Source of the DNA: Bermanella sp049115935
Lineage (GTDB): Bacteria; Pseudomonadota; Gammaproteobacteria; Pseudomonadales; Oceanobacteraceae
Direction of reading: 5' to 3'
DNA: 64,000 nucleotides
Assembly: GCA_049115935.1 (NCBI GenBank)
Contig: JAGDZK010000001.1
Span: 1-64,000, forward strand
Shown: positions 1-8,693 of the stretch, in pieces
Layout: each line of letters opens with the position of its first letter
Numbering within the stretch: the first letter of the stretch is position 1
Notes under the pieces: generated by a model
What the model was told of the DNA's origin: nothing
Database searches by the model: none
The model's input: only the letters and a program-made list of their open reading frames with translations
Made by a program: the position numbers and the translations under genes

Positions 1-20
1 CATCGTCAAGCTTTAAATAT

Positions 21-55
21 AAAAGCCCTGTTGCTAACGCAACAGGGCTTTTTTT
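21..55. terminator. Bidirectional rho-independent terminator
   Basis: A 14-base arm (21-34) pairs with 39-52 around a TAAC loop and is followed by a run of T. Read on the minus strand it also ends in a T-rich tract, so it can serve both an unseen plus-strand gene left of the window and the minus-strand MaoC-like gene ending at 152. Confidence 0.85.
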
Positions 56-151
56 ATGCCTGAAATTTACCCTGAACGAAAAGCGCAATACAAATCCTAC
101 GAACCCGCGGGTGAAAAAAATCACCTACAGGCGCAAATAGTTAATTTGCAG

Positions 152-1042
152 TTAAACGGAACTGACTGAGCAGCAAATGCTCGGTTTAGGGTTGTTGGAG
201 CAATAGATATCAAAACGAGTGTGGTCTTGTTGCTTGTTTTGTTTCAGTATGGCTTGGCTTTCTAAAAAAACAGGGCCTTTGAATACCACATCCAATTGAA
301 TTGCCTGATCGGCATTGTCGATACTTTCTAATGTACCCGAAGCTTGAATGCCTTCCGCCACAATGCCAAAGCCATGTGCTATATCTCGCTTCAAACCAAA
401 TAGCTTGGCTAAAGTGGCTGACATGTGAATAGGGTTGTAATCCCCCGAAATTTTAGCGTACTTTTTTCCTCTATTTTTAGGCACTAACCATTGAGTTATT
501 TCTTCTGCGTTATCTAAACTGATTAACTCAAAACTTGTTTGAGTACTTGGGTTTTCTTTACCGCCAAATTTACCCGCCATAAAGTAGGTGCTCACTTCTT
601 CCCATACTTTTTTACCTTCAACAATGACATGAGTACTGAAATCAAACTCCAGCCCTTTGGGTAATAAACGAAACGCTCCCATTTCACTGTGAATATCCAT
701 AACTTGAGTATTTTCAATTTTACTGTATTGAGTAATGCGATTTTTAAGGTGAACAGCCCCTAGTAACCCAAATGGAAATAACTTATTTGTGAGCATGTTC
801 ATGTGAAGGCCACCAGCCAAAACATGAGGATACAAAATAGGTAGGTAGTCTGTTTGTGTTAGGCCTAATACCTTGTGGTAATCTTTTAGTGCGGCAGGTT
901 CTGCCTGCGCATTAAGCCAGCTGCCGCGTATGTCAGGTAAGCCTTGCTCTTGATTGAAGCCTTTTCGTGGTAGAAATAAGGCTTTTAACATGGCGCTCGC
1001 AATGCCAGGTTTTTTGTCGAAACTCAATTGAACAGCTGTCAT
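152..1042 (-). CDS. MaoC-like acyl dehydratase (hot-dog fold) protein
   Basis: This 296-residue protein has a C-terminal MaoC/hydratase-2-type half. The signature GDYNPIH lies at residues 200-206, giving the usual Asp (D201) and His (H206) pair, and it is followed by AHGFG at 222-226. Family members hydrate enoyl-CoA or hydroxyacyl substrates in the cytoplasm. The N-terminal half (residues 1-150) resembles a second, catalytically silent hot-dog repeat, as in long double hot-dog forms, though I infer that from length only. The start is an ATG at 1042. The gene is alone and divergent from the sialidase-like gene. Its substrate cannot be read from the sequence; a role in fatty-acid or polyhydroxyalkanoate metabolism is possible. 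Confidence 0.8.
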   Translation of the reverse strand: MTAVQLSFDKKPGIASAMLKALFLPRKGFNQEQGLPDIRGSWLNAQAEPAALKDYHKVLGLTQTDYLPILYPHVLAGGLHMNMLTNKLFPFGLLGAVHLKNRITQYSKIENTQVMDIHSEMGAFRLLPKGLEFDFSTHVIVEGKKVWEEVSTYFMAGKFGGKENPSTQTSFELISLDNAEEITQWLVPKNRGKKYAKISGDYNPIHMSATLAKLFGLKRDIAHGFGIVAEGIQASGTLESIDNADQAIQLDVVFKGPVFLESQAILKQNKQQDHTRFDIYCSNNPKPSICCSVSSV

Positions 1043-1248
1043 GGTCTATCTCATTTATTATTAATTCAGCGATACTAGCATCTTTTGCAGCTTGAGAAAT
1101 AAAGTGATTATGGTCTTGCTGTTAAACTTCGTGGGCCCAGTATTTTGGTGTGTTGCTAAATCTGTCTATGGTCAGTCTTTTTTAAGACTATGTTCTTGCA
1201 GCTGATAGCCAACCCTTAGATAATGATTCGCTTATTAAAGAGGTGACC

Positions 1249-2403
1249 GTGACAAAATATCTAATTAAATTCTCTGTGCCGACGATATTACTTATTGGCT
1301 TGGTGCTGTCTTATGGGCTGCCAAGCTTCAATGAAAGTGACTTTTATGTGCCCAAAGGCAAGGTTACATTAATAAATCAAAATCCGGTATTTGAGCGCTT
1401 TGATGTTGGCGCTCAGTCCGCTGATAGTATGCATAGCATGACTGCTGTTACCTTAGATAATGGCGACTTATTGGCCGCTTGGTATGGCGGTACAAGGGAA
1501 GGCCATACAGATGTAGAAATATATAGTTCTGTATTTGATGTGCAGGCTAAAACTTGGTCCGAGCCGCAAAGCATTCTTACTCGCTATCAAGCATCCGATG
1601 ATTTGAATCGCTATATTAAAAAAGTGGGTAATCCTGTTTTATATCGCCACCCAAGTGGGGTGACAGTATTATTTTATGTTTCAGTATCTATGGCAGGTTG
1701 GGCCACCAGTCAGCTTAATATGAGTTTGTCTCACGACGACGGTCAGACTTGGCATCCGTCTAAGCGGTTAGTGTTAACGCCTTTCTTGAATATCAGTACA
1801 CTCATTAAGAATGATGTGATCACCTATGCTGATGGCTCGATTGGCATCACGGCTTATCACGAGCTTGTAGGCGCATTCTCACATCTTGTTCGTGTGGATT
1901 TAAACGCTAACGTCATTGATAGTTACAGAATCACCAGTGGCGATCATACGATTCAACCAAGCATGGTGATATATGATGATAAAACCGCCGTTAGTATGAT
2001 GCGGGATATGAGTCATGATACTGAAAAGGTACAGCGCGCGGTAACGTTGGACGCCGGTGTGTCATGGAGTGAGTACCAATCTACAGGAGTTGATAACCCC
2101 AACTCTGCGGTATTTGCTTTTGTTGACGAAAATCAGCGAAGCTGGATGGTTTTTAATGATAAAACCCGTGAAACAGAAATCACTCGGAATAATTTAGCCT
2201 TAGCGGTTTCAGATGATCAGGGTCAAACATGGCAAACTAAATTGTATTTCGAAAACCCTGAACAACTTAACACGGATGAAGGTCGCTATGCTTACCCATG
2301 GGTAACAAAATCAGGAGATGACTTTCATATATTTTATACATGGAATCGAAAAATGTTTAAACATGTACATGTCAATCAGGCTTGGCTGGAGTCATTGCTA
2401 TGA
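1249..2403 (+). CDS. Sialidase-like Asp-box (BNR) protein, membrane-anchored or secreted
   Basis: This protein of about 384 residues carries three Asp boxes of the form S/T-x-D-x-G-x-T/S-W (SHDDGQTW, TLDAGVSW, SDDQGQTW, near residues 161, 266 and 321), as in six-bladed exo-sialidase propellers. One hydrophobic segment at residues 6-25 suggests a signal anchor. It resembles the bacterial 'predicted neuraminidase' group, whose substrates are mostly unproven; family placement is firm, the substrate is not. A GTG at 1243 is also possible, but the AAAGAGG ribosome site ends at 1243, so GTG 1249 is preferred. Its stop overlaps the next start (ATGA at 2400-2403), so it is probably translated with the two membrane proteins downstream. 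No sialic acid catabolism genes are in the window. Confidence 0.8.
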   Translation: MTKYLIKFSVPTILLIGLVLSYGLPSFNESDFYVPKGKVTLINQNPVFERFDVGAQSADSMHSMTAVTLDNGDLLAAWYGGTREGHTDVEIYSSVFDVQAKTWSEPQSILTRYQASDDLNRYIKKVGNPVLYRHPSGVTVLFYVSVSMAGWATSQLNMSLSHDDGQTWHPSKRLVLTPFLNISTLIKNDVITYADGSIGITAYHELVGAFSHLVRVDLNANVIDSYRITSGDHTIQPSMVIYDDKTAVSMMRDMSHDTEKVQRAVTLDAGVSWSEYQSTGVDNPNSAVFAFVDENQRSWMVFNDKTRETEITRNNLALAVSDDQGQTWQTKLYFENPEQLNTDEGRYAYPWVTKSGDDFHIFYTWNRKMFKHVHVNQAWLESLL

Positions 2404-3011
2404 CAACATTATTTTCAGTCTTTGCATGCTCAATATTTTTTATGGCGTTATTTTTTAGTGTGTTTCAAGTTAAGCGTTGGGGGCGATATTGGCCTTTAGC
2501 ATATGCAATCGTGGCTATTTTACTTGTTTTACCATTAGATCACTGGTTATTAATTGAATTTGTTCGTGGTTATATATCTGATTTGAGTTTATCAACTGTT
2601 TTAATCTGCTCTATGTATCTTTGGCGTGTTGTTCGCCCTGAATCAAAAGGTATTGATATTTCGCTTAAGTGGGCAGTGGTTATTGTTAGCTGCATTTTAT
2701 TTCCCATGAGTTTAGGTTTAACACAGTTTGACCCTTTTACACTGGGTTATGCTAGTAACCCTTTATACGTGTATTTTTTGTTAAGCCTTTGTGTGATTGC
2801 TTTATTTGCTTGGATGAAAGGGCTATCCCAAATTGCTGTGGTCATTTCATTGGCGGTTTTAGCAAATGGTCTTCAAGTTTATGAAAGCCAGAATCTTTGG
2901 GTCTATTTGCTGGATCCAATAGCCCTTGTTATATGTGCTGTAAGCTTGCTTTCTCATGGCTTAATTAAGGTCGTTCATCGTTTTAAAATGAAAGGTGCAG
3001 TAAATGTTTAA
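2400..3011 (+). CDS. Integral membrane protein of unknown function
   Basis: The protein is 203 residues and almost wholly hydrophobic, with about six predicted membrane spans and short polar loops. I recognise no catalytic motif. An in-frame TTG at 2382 lies inside the sialidase-like gene; the ATG at 2400, overlapping that gene's stop as ATGA, is the better start and implies translational coupling. Its own end overlaps the next gene by 8 bases. The tight three-gene arrangement suggests that it works with the exported Asp-box protein and the downstream EEISWGQ-motif protein, perhaps as a membrane partner or transporter, but no function can be claimed. Confidence 0.75.
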   Translation: MTTLFSVFACSIFFMALFFSVFQVKRWGRYWPLAYAIVAILLVLPLDHWLLIEFVRGYISDLSLSTVLICSMYLWRVVRPESKGIDISLKWAVVIVSCILFPMSLGLTQFDPFTLGYASNPLYVYFLLSLCVIALFAWMKGLSQIAVVISLAVLANGLQVYESQNLWVYLLDPIALVICAVSLLSHGLIKVVHRFKMKGAVNV

Positions 3012-3687
3012 TCAACTACATAAAATTGAAAAAACTGTTTATCCATTAATATTGCTAATGCTGGTGATTGGCAGCTATTTTGCGATGACGGACCCTGAAT
3101 TCTTTACAGGTGTATTGGCAAAAGAAGATGGTCCAATTGAATGGTTAACCGTCATCGGTCTGTTGTTATCTTTTACGGTGTGTATTTACCGTGTATTTAC
3201 CCTGCGTAAAGATAAGAATGCGGCTTTTATTGCGGTGTGGGCTTTTCTAGCACTAGTTTGCTTTTTTGGTGCAGGTGAAGAAATTTCATGGGGCCAACGT
3301 CTTTTTAATGTTGAAAGCTCTGAGTGGTTTAAACAAAATAATGCACAGCAAGAAACCAATCTTCATAACCTTGTGGTTGAAGGTAAGAAAGTTAATAAAA
3401 TTATCTTTAGTGCACTATTAGGTTTATCTCTATTAACGTATTTATTAGTGTTTACGTTTGCTTACCGTCGTTTTAATGGTTTTAAACGCTTTTGCGATTA
3501 TATGGGGGTTCCAATTGCGCACTATCATCAGGTTGTTGCTTGGTTTACAGTGGCGATCGTTGCAGAAGTCGTTATTAAAGATGTATCACGCTCCAGTGAG
3601 TTATTTGAGAGTGCGGCTGTATTTGTATTTTTATTGAATATTGCTCTGCCGTTTAATCAGTCATTATTTAATAAAAAAGTCTCTTAA
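3004..3687 (+). CDS. Membrane protein with conserved GEEISWGQR motif
   Basis: This 227-residue protein has about five to six membrane spans. A charged stretch near residues 91-120 contains GEEISWGQR and, shortly after, ETNLHNL. The same two motifs recur in many uncharacterised bacterial membrane proteins, so this is a conserved family without a known role (from memory, not searched). Paired acids plus Trp, Gln, Arg and His at a membrane edge could form an active or metal site, which is inference. The ATG at 3004 overlaps the upstream gene by 8 bases, and a strong terminator follows at 3709-3731. It is therefore the last gene of the three-gene unit starting at 1249. Confidence 0.75.
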   Translation: MFNQLHKIEKTVYPLILLMLVIGSYFAMTDPEFFTGVLAKEDGPIEWLTVIGLLLSFTVCIYRVFTLRKDKNAAFIAVWAFLALVCFFGAGEEISWGQRLFNVESSEWFKQNNAQQETNLHNLVVEGKKVNKIIFSALLGLSLLTYLLVFTFAYRRFNGFKRFCDYMGVPIAHYHQVVAWFTVAIVAEVVIKDVSRSSELFESAAVFVFLLNIALPFNQSLFNKKVS

Positions 3688-3708
3688 ACTTGCTACTATA
3701 ATTACCTT

Positions 3709-3731
3709 AAAAGCCGCATAGCGGCTTTTTT
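3709..3731 (+). terminator. Rho-independent terminator after the sialidase-like operon
   Basis: The hairpin AAAAGCCGC-ATA-GCGGCTTTT, followed by more T, sits just after the stop at 3687 and closes the three-gene unit. Confidence 0.85.
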
Positions 3732-3835
3732 TATGCCTGTTGCTCTAGCGCTTTTGAATTGAAAGCTTTAAAAAATCGATTCTAAGTGCTCGGGTTGCAT
3801 CCTGTTTACATCAAATGTCACACTAACCTTATAGT

Positions 3836-3852
3836 TTTACCCAAAGGGTAAA
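3836..3852. promoter_or_regulatory. Inverted repeat upstream of the Entner-Doudoroff operon, candidate operator
   Basis: Two perfect 7-bp arms (TTTACCC / GGGTAAA) flank AAA about 190 bases before zwf. There is no T run, so it is not a terminator. Its symmetry and location suggest binding of a dimeric regulator. The sequence does not match the HexR consensus as I know it. Confidence 0.35.
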
Positions 3853-4044
3853 CAGCTTGATTCTATTTGGGCGGTAACTGCCAATGTTAGCCATAGAGGT
3901 TTTAGCTGAGTGATATTCGGTTTTTTAATGGGCACAGATAGTGCAGGTATGTGTTACTGATACCGCTAAATAACCTATAGTGAAATACATTAAGGCCATA
4001 ATAGAGTTGTGTGGCCAATTATGATCAGTAAAAGGAGATAATCC

Positions 4045-5517
4045 ATGCGAATGCCAGACGTAACAGAGCCATTTGATTTGGTTTTGTTTGGGGCCTCAGG
4101 GGATTTAGCCCTGCGTAAACTGATACCGGCTTTATATTATCTTCACCTTGATGGGCGCTTACACGAAGAAGGGCGCATTTGGGCTGTTACCCGCAGTACC
4201 ACTAACCTTGAGTCCTATTTAGAGCATATCAAGCAGGCGGCGCACCAGTACGGTACAGAAATTGACTCTAAAGTATGGCAAAGTTTTATTCGTCGGATTC
4301 GCCATATAGGGATGGATTTAGATAAAACGTCTGGCTACGCCAAGCTGGCTAAAAAATTACAAGGTGCTAATCAGCGCTGTGTATTTTATTGTGCCGTACA
4401 TTCTCGTTTGTATCCTGAAATATCCGAACAGTTATTCGCTCAGAATATTATTAATGAGCACAGCATTATTGTTTTAGAAAAACCCATCGGCAGTGATTAT
4501 CAAAGTGGTCAGGCCATTAATAGGCGTGTAGCTGAGTTTTTTGGTGAATCACAAATTTATCGAATTGATCATTACTTGGGTAAAGAGACAGTACAAAACT
4601 TATTGGCATTACGCTTTGCCAATTCTATTTTTGAGCACCAATGGAATCAACGTTACATTGACCACGTACAAATCACCATTTCAGAAACAGTCGGTGTTGA
4701 GCAGCGCGCCGGCTTTTATGAAGGCACAGGTGCTCTGCGCGACATGTTGCAAAACCATTTGCTTCAATTACTTTGTATGACAGCCATGGAGCCACCTTCG
4801 AGTATGGCCCCTGAAAGCGTGCGTGATGAAAAAGTAAAAGTGATAAAAGCTTTAAAGCCCATTGTTGGCGATGACTTACTCGATAAAGTTGTGCGGGGTC
4901 AATACGAAGCTGGTTTAATTCAAACTAAAGATGGTAATGAGATGGTGCCCCGTTATCGTGATGAGCCTGGTGTCAGTCATGATTCATACACAGATACATT
5001 TGTGGCGGTAAAAGCAGAAATCGATAATTGGCGCTGGGCTGGGGTACCGTTTTATTTACGCACAGGTAAACGTTTGGCTGAAAGATCTTGTGAAATAGTG
5101 GTTCAATTTAAAGAAGTGCCTCATAGTTTATTTGAGATGCAAAACAAAAAAACCATGGCAAATAAACTGGTATTTCGTTTGCAGCCAGATGAGGGTGTGC
5201 GCTTACAGATGTGTGAAAAGCGCATTGGTAACCACATGCAAGTACGACCAATGACATTAAGCTTGAATAATGCAGGTCAAAAAAAACGTGTACCAGATGC
5301 CTATGAACGTTTATTAGCAGATGCAATAAACGGCAATGCCACTTTGTTTTTACGTGAAGATGAATTAATGAGTGCATGGCAGTGGGCTGACCCCATTCTT
5401 CAATTCTGGCAGCAAGCTGATCAGCGCCCTGAGCCGTATGGCTCTGGAAGTTGGGGGCCAGCGGCATCAACCTTGTTATTAGCAAAAGACGGACGCTTAT
5501 GGCAGGAGAATAATTAA
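4045..5517 (+). CDS. zwf: Glucose-6-phosphate 1-dehydrogenase
   Basis: This enzyme oxidises glucose-6-phosphate to 6-phosphoglucono-lactone with NAD(P)+, the entry step of the Entner-Doudoroff and oxidative pentose phosphate routes, in the cytoplasm. The 490-residue length is typical. The dinucleotide motif GASGDLALRKL is at residues 16-26 and the substrate-site signature RIDHYLGKE at 173-181. The start is ATG 4045 behind AAAGGAG. It is the first gene of the zwf-pgl-edd-eda unit, and its TAA stop shares a base with the pgl ATG. An inverted repeat 190 bases upstream may be the operator. Identity is secure. Confidence 0.97.
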   Translation: MRMPDVTEPFDLVLFGASGDLALRKLIPALYYLHLDGRLHEEGRIWAVTRSTTNLESYLEHIKQAAHQYGTEIDSKVWQSFIRRIRHIGMDLDKTSGYAKLAKKLQGANQRCVFYCAVHSRLYPEISEQLFAQNIINEHSIIVLEKPIGSDYQSGQAINRRVAEFFGESQIYRIDHYLGKETVQNLLALRFANSIFEHQWNQRYIDHVQITISETVGVEQRAGFYEGTGALRDMLQNHLLQLLCMTAMEPPSSMAPESVRDEKVKVIKALKPIVGDDLLDKVVRGQYEAGLIQTKDGNEMVPRYRDEPGVSHDSYTDTFVAVKAEIDNWRWAGVPFYLRTGKRLAERSCEIVVQFKEVPHSLFEMQNKKTMANKLVFRLQPDEGVRLQMCEKRIGNHMQVRPMTLSLNNAGQKKRVPDAYERLLADAINGNATLFLREDELMSAWQWADPILQFWQQADQRPEPYGSGSWGPAASTLLLAKDGRLWQENN

Positions 5518-6212
5518 TGATGCTGATCAATGAATTCTCAACTTCCGCATTATGTGAAGAGGCGCTACTTGTTGAGTTAACGGGTGAGATCTCAACTACA
5601 TTGTCGAAAAAGCACACCGTTAGCTTAGCGTTAGCGGGTGGGAATACACCAAAAGGCCTGTATAAAAAGCTGAGTTATGCACCACTAGATTGGGAAAATA
5701 TAGCGGTTACATTAACGGATGAGCGTTGGGTAGATGTTGCAAATGATGCGAGTAATGAAAAAATGCTGAAACAGACATTGTTTCAATATAAAGCAAAAAT
5801 GGCGCAATTTTTAGGGCTAAAAACGGAGGAAGAAACACCGTTACTGGGTCAGCCGCATATAAATGCATTATTAAAAGAGAACTATCCCACGTTAGATTTT
5901 ATTGTATTAGGTATGGGTGATGACGGCCACTTTGCTTCTATTTTTCCTGCAATGGATAACACTCAAGCCTTATTAGATTTAAAAGGCTCTGATTTATGCT
6001 TACCTGCACTGCCGTTAGATAAACCCGCAAGAATGAGTTTAACTTTACCGTATTTGCTTACAGCGAAACGGATTTTTTTATTCATAACAGGGGGCGATAA
6101 AAAAGAAATTATTCAGCAGCAATTAGATGTTAGTGCATCACCGGTCTTGCCAATTTACAGTTTACTGCATCAAACCCTTTGCCCTGTCACAATCTATTGG
6201 AGTGAAACATGA
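5517..6212 (+). CDS. pgl: 6-phosphogluconolactonase
   Basis: The 231-residue DevB-type lactonase hydrolyses 6-phosphogluconolactone to 6-phosphogluconate. Diagnostic segments are LAGGNTPKGLYKKL near residue 40, TDERWV near 75 and LGMGDDGHFASIFP near 135-150. The first ATG (5517) shares its A with the zwf stop and a second ATG follows directly at 5520; AGGAGA at 5504-5509 could serve either. The stop overlaps the edd start as ATGA. This is the DevB family, not the unrelated YbhE lactonase of E. coli, as expected in a zwf-pgl operon. Confidence 0.93.
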   Translation: MMLINEFSTSALCEEALLVELTGEISTTLSKKHTVSLALAGGNTPKGLYKKLSYAPLDWENIAVTLTDERWVDVANDASNEKMLKQTLFQYKAKMAQFLGLKTEEETPLLGQPHINALLKENYPTLDFIVLGMGDDGHFASIFPAMDNTQALLDLKGSDLCLPALPLDKPARMSLTLPYLLTAKRIFLFITGGDKKEIIQQQLDVSASPVLPIYSLLHQTLCPVTIYWSET

Positions 6213-8029
6213 TCCATAAAATTGTCGAGCAAGTGACAAATAATATTGAAAAACGAAGTCAGGAAACACGTCATCAATATTTAAATTTAATGGCCAGTAT
6301 GGCTCAAGAGAAACCAACTCGTGGCCAACTAGGTTGTACTAATCTAGCCCATGTTATGGCTTCACAAACTCATGATGAAAAGCTCATTATGAAAGATACC
6401 GTCTCTGGGTTAAATGTGGGTATTGTTACCGCTTATAACGATATGCTCAGCGCCCATCAGCCCTATTACCGTTATCCTGAGATGATTAAACAGCATTTAT
6501 ACAGCCATGGCTTATCTGCTCAAGTGGCCGGTGGTGTTCCTGCCATGTGTGATGGCGTCACCCAAGGCTATGCAGGAATGGAGTTATCATTATTCAGTCG
6601 TGACACCATTGCGTTATCCACTGCGGTTGCTCTTTCTCATCAAAGTTTCGATAGCATGGTGTTGCTGGGTATTTGCGACAAAATTGTACCTGGGTTATTA
6701 ATGGGAGCCCTTAGGTTTGGGCACTTACCTGCCATATTTATTCCAGCAGGCCCAATGGCAACAGGCATTAGTAATTCTGAAAAAGCACAGGTTCGCCAAC
6801 AACATGTAGAAGGTAAAGTTGGTGATAAAGAGCTACTAGAAAGTGAAGTGGCTGCTTACCATAGTCCTGGGACCTGTACGTTTTATGGTACGGCTAATTC
6901 CAATCAAATGTTGTTAGAAGCCATGGGGTTAATGTTACCAGGCAGTGCTTTTGAACAGCCTACATCTAATGTGCGAGAAGAATTTAATCAACAAGCCTGT
7001 GAGCAAATTGCCAGTAACACCCAGTTAAGTATGCTTAAACAAAATAAGGCCATTCAACTTGGACATATGGTGAATGCTAAGTCATTAGTCAATGCCATTG
7101 TTGCATTACTGGCAACGGGTGGTTCGAGTAATTTAACCATTCATTGGATCGCCATCGCAAAAGCCGCAGGCTACATTCTGACGTGGCAAGACATGCACGA
7201 TCTTTCACAAGTGGTTCCGATGATTTGCAAAGTGTACCCAAACGGCAAAGCTGACATTAATGCGTTTCACTTAGTGGGTGGCACGGCGTTTGTTTTTAAT
7301 GAGCTATTAAATGCAGGTTTAATGCACGGAGACGTGTTAACGATTACGCAAAAAACATTCTCACAGGATATTTTGCATAGCATGCGTCATTGGCAAAATC
7401 ATTACGCTAAAACCCTTAAAGAAAAAATGCGTGATGAAATACTGGCAACTTATAGTGAGCCCTTTGATGACAAGGGCGGCTTAACCTTATTAAAAGGTAA
7501 CTTAGGTCAAGCAATCGTAAAAGTATCTGCCGTTCAACATGAGCATCGCGTGATTAAAGCACAGGCAAAAGTATTTTATGATCAACTGGATGTGATCACC
7601 GCATTTACTAATGGTGAGCTTAACCATGATGTGGTGGTGGTGTTAAAAGGGCAGGGCCCAAAAGCCAACGGCATGCCTGAACTGCATAAATTAATGCCGG
7701 TGCTTGGTAGCTTGCAAGATCACGGTTTTAAGGTTGCATTGTTAACGGACGGTCGTTTATCCGGTGCGTCGGGTAAGGTATTAAGTGCCATTCATTGTGT
7801 GCCAGAGGCGGCGGCTAAAGGCATGATTAGCCGCATAGCAGATGGCGATGTTATTCACATTGATGCAGTAACCGGTGAGTTAAATGTGCTTGATGTTAAT
7901 TTAGATGAACGCGATAGCGAGTTTTCACCGCCTCTTCAAAAAGGAGTGGGCCGCGAGTTATTTAGTGTGTTCCGCAAGCATGTGACCGCTGCGGATGTGG
8001 GTGCCATTAGTATTGACTGGGAGGAATAA
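6209..8029 (+). CDS. edd: Phosphogluconate dehydratase
   Basis: The 606-residue enzyme dehydrates 6-phosphogluconate to 2-keto-3-deoxy-6-phosphogluconate and belongs to the IlvD/Edd family of iron-sulfur dehydratases. Cluster-associated cysteines are seen in CDGVTQGYAGMELS (around residue 114), LGICDKIVPG (around 151) and SPGTCTFYGTANSN (around 223). GLTLLKGNLG and the C-terminal GRLSGASGK match the family. Length is normal. The ATG overlaps the pgl stop, and eda follows after three bases, so the pathway-specific steps are co-translated. The assignment as Edd rather than IlvD rests on length and on the adjacent eda. Confidence 0.96.
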   Translation: MIHKIVEQVTNNIEKRSQETRHQYLNLMASMAQEKPTRGQLGCTNLAHVMASQTHDEKLIMKDTVSGLNVGIVTAYNDMLSAHQPYYRYPEMIKQHLYSHGLSAQVAGGVPAMCDGVTQGYAGMELSLFSRDTIALSTAVALSHQSFDSMVLLGICDKIVPGLLMGALRFGHLPAIFIPAGPMATGISNSEKAQVRQQHVEGKVGDKELLESEVAAYHSPGTCTFYGTANSNQMLLEAMGLMLPGSAFEQPTSNVREEFNQQACEQIASNTQLSMLKQNKAIQLGHMVNAKSLVNAIVALLATGGSSNLTIHWIAIAKAAGYILTWQDMHDLSQVVPMICKVYPNGKADINAFHLVGGTAFVFNELLNAGLMHGDVLTITQKTFSQDILHSMRHWQNHYAKTLKEKMRDEILATYSEPFDDKGGLTLLKGNLGQAIVKVSAVQHEHRVIKAQAKVFYDQLDVITAFTNGELNHDVVVVLKGQGPKANGMPELHKLMPVLGSLQDHGFKVALLTDGRLSGASGKVLSAIHCVPEAAAKGMISRIADGDVIHIDAVTGELNVLDVNLDERDSEFSPPLQKGVGRELFSVFRKHVTAADVGAISIDWEE

Positions 8030-8032
8030 AAC

Positions 8033-8644
8033 ATGTCGTTTGAACAATGGTTAACACAAAGTAAACCGGTTATTCCTGTGATCGTAATCGATGAGTTATC
8101 TCAAGCGGTTCCTTTGGCTCAAGCGCTCGTTGCAGGAGGCGTTCGTTTATTAGAGGTGACCATGCGTACACCTGTGGCACTGGCAGCAATAGAAAAGATA
8201 GCCAAAGACGTGCCAGATGCCATTATTGGTGTGGGCACGGTAACCAAAGCAGAGCATATACAGCAGGCCTATGATGCAGGGGCTCAGTTTGCGTTAAGCC
8301 CTGGTATCAGTGAAAAGCTGGTGTTGAAGTCTCAAGATCTTGCACTGCCTTTTATGCCGGGTGTAATGACGCCGTCGGACATTATTGCGGGCATTAAATT
8401 TGGTTTACAGGATTTCAAGTTTTACCCAGCCGAACAAGCCGGAGGTGTGAATATGTTAAAAGCATTTGCAGGGCCGTTTGATAAGGTTCGGTTTTGCCCA
8501 ACCGGTGGTATTGCAGAACATAATTTTAAAAACTACCTCGCCCTTAATAATGTAATGGCGGTGGGCGGTTCTTGGTTGTGCCCTCGCAACCTGCTACAAA
8601 CGGGCGATTGGTCAGCCATAGAAACCTTAGCCAAACAATGCTGA
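8033..8644 (+). CDS. eda: KDPG aldolase
   Basis: The 203-residue class I aldolase splits 2-keto-3-deoxy-6-phosphogluconate into pyruvate and glyceraldehyde-3-phosphate. The Schiff-base lysine is K129 in FKFYPAE, with E41 and R45 in LLEVTMRTP and the phosphate-binding segments GVGTV and CPTGGI. It lies three bases after edd and closes the operon. The family can also act on 4-hydroxy-2-oxoglutarate. No glucokinase or gnd is next to it, so upper glucose metabolism must be encoded elsewhere. Confidence 0.96.
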   Translation: MSFEQWLTQSKPVIPVIVIDELSQAVPLAQALVAGGVRLLEVTMRTPVALAAIEKIAKDVPDAIIGVGTVTKAEHIQQAYDAGAQFALSPGISEKLVLKSQDLALPFMPGVMTPSDIIAGIKFGLQDFKFYPAEQAGGVNMLKAFAGPFDKVRFCPTGGIAEHNFKNYLALNNVMAVGGSWLCPRNLLQTGDWSAIETLAKQC

Positions 8645-8693
8645 TTTAAGCTTACCAAGCTTCTTTCCTCATGGTTTTGTCTACACTAAAATC

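Larger units (their letters stand above)
3688..4044. other. Intergenic region upstream of zwf
   Basis: This 357-base gap holds the terminator of the upstream operon, a 17-bp inverted repeat (TTTACCC-AAA-GGGTAAA, 3836-3852) and a strong ribosome site AAAGGAG (4031-4037) eight bases before the zwf ATG. No open frame looks coding. I could not place a convincing promoter or a classic HexR site. Confidence 0.6.

Noticed and set aside
1249..2403. Sialic acid utilisation cluster
   Set aside because: No nan genes or sialic acid transporter are adjacent; the symporter at 23343 is too distant to link.
3690..3706. Possible HexR site near the terminator upstream of zwf
   Set aside because: The match to the palindromic consensus is partial and the site is over 330 bases from zwf, next to the previous gene's terminator.
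5108..5617. Long minus-strand open frame across zwf and pgl
   Set aside because: It is antisense to two well-supported genes and has no recognisable protein features.
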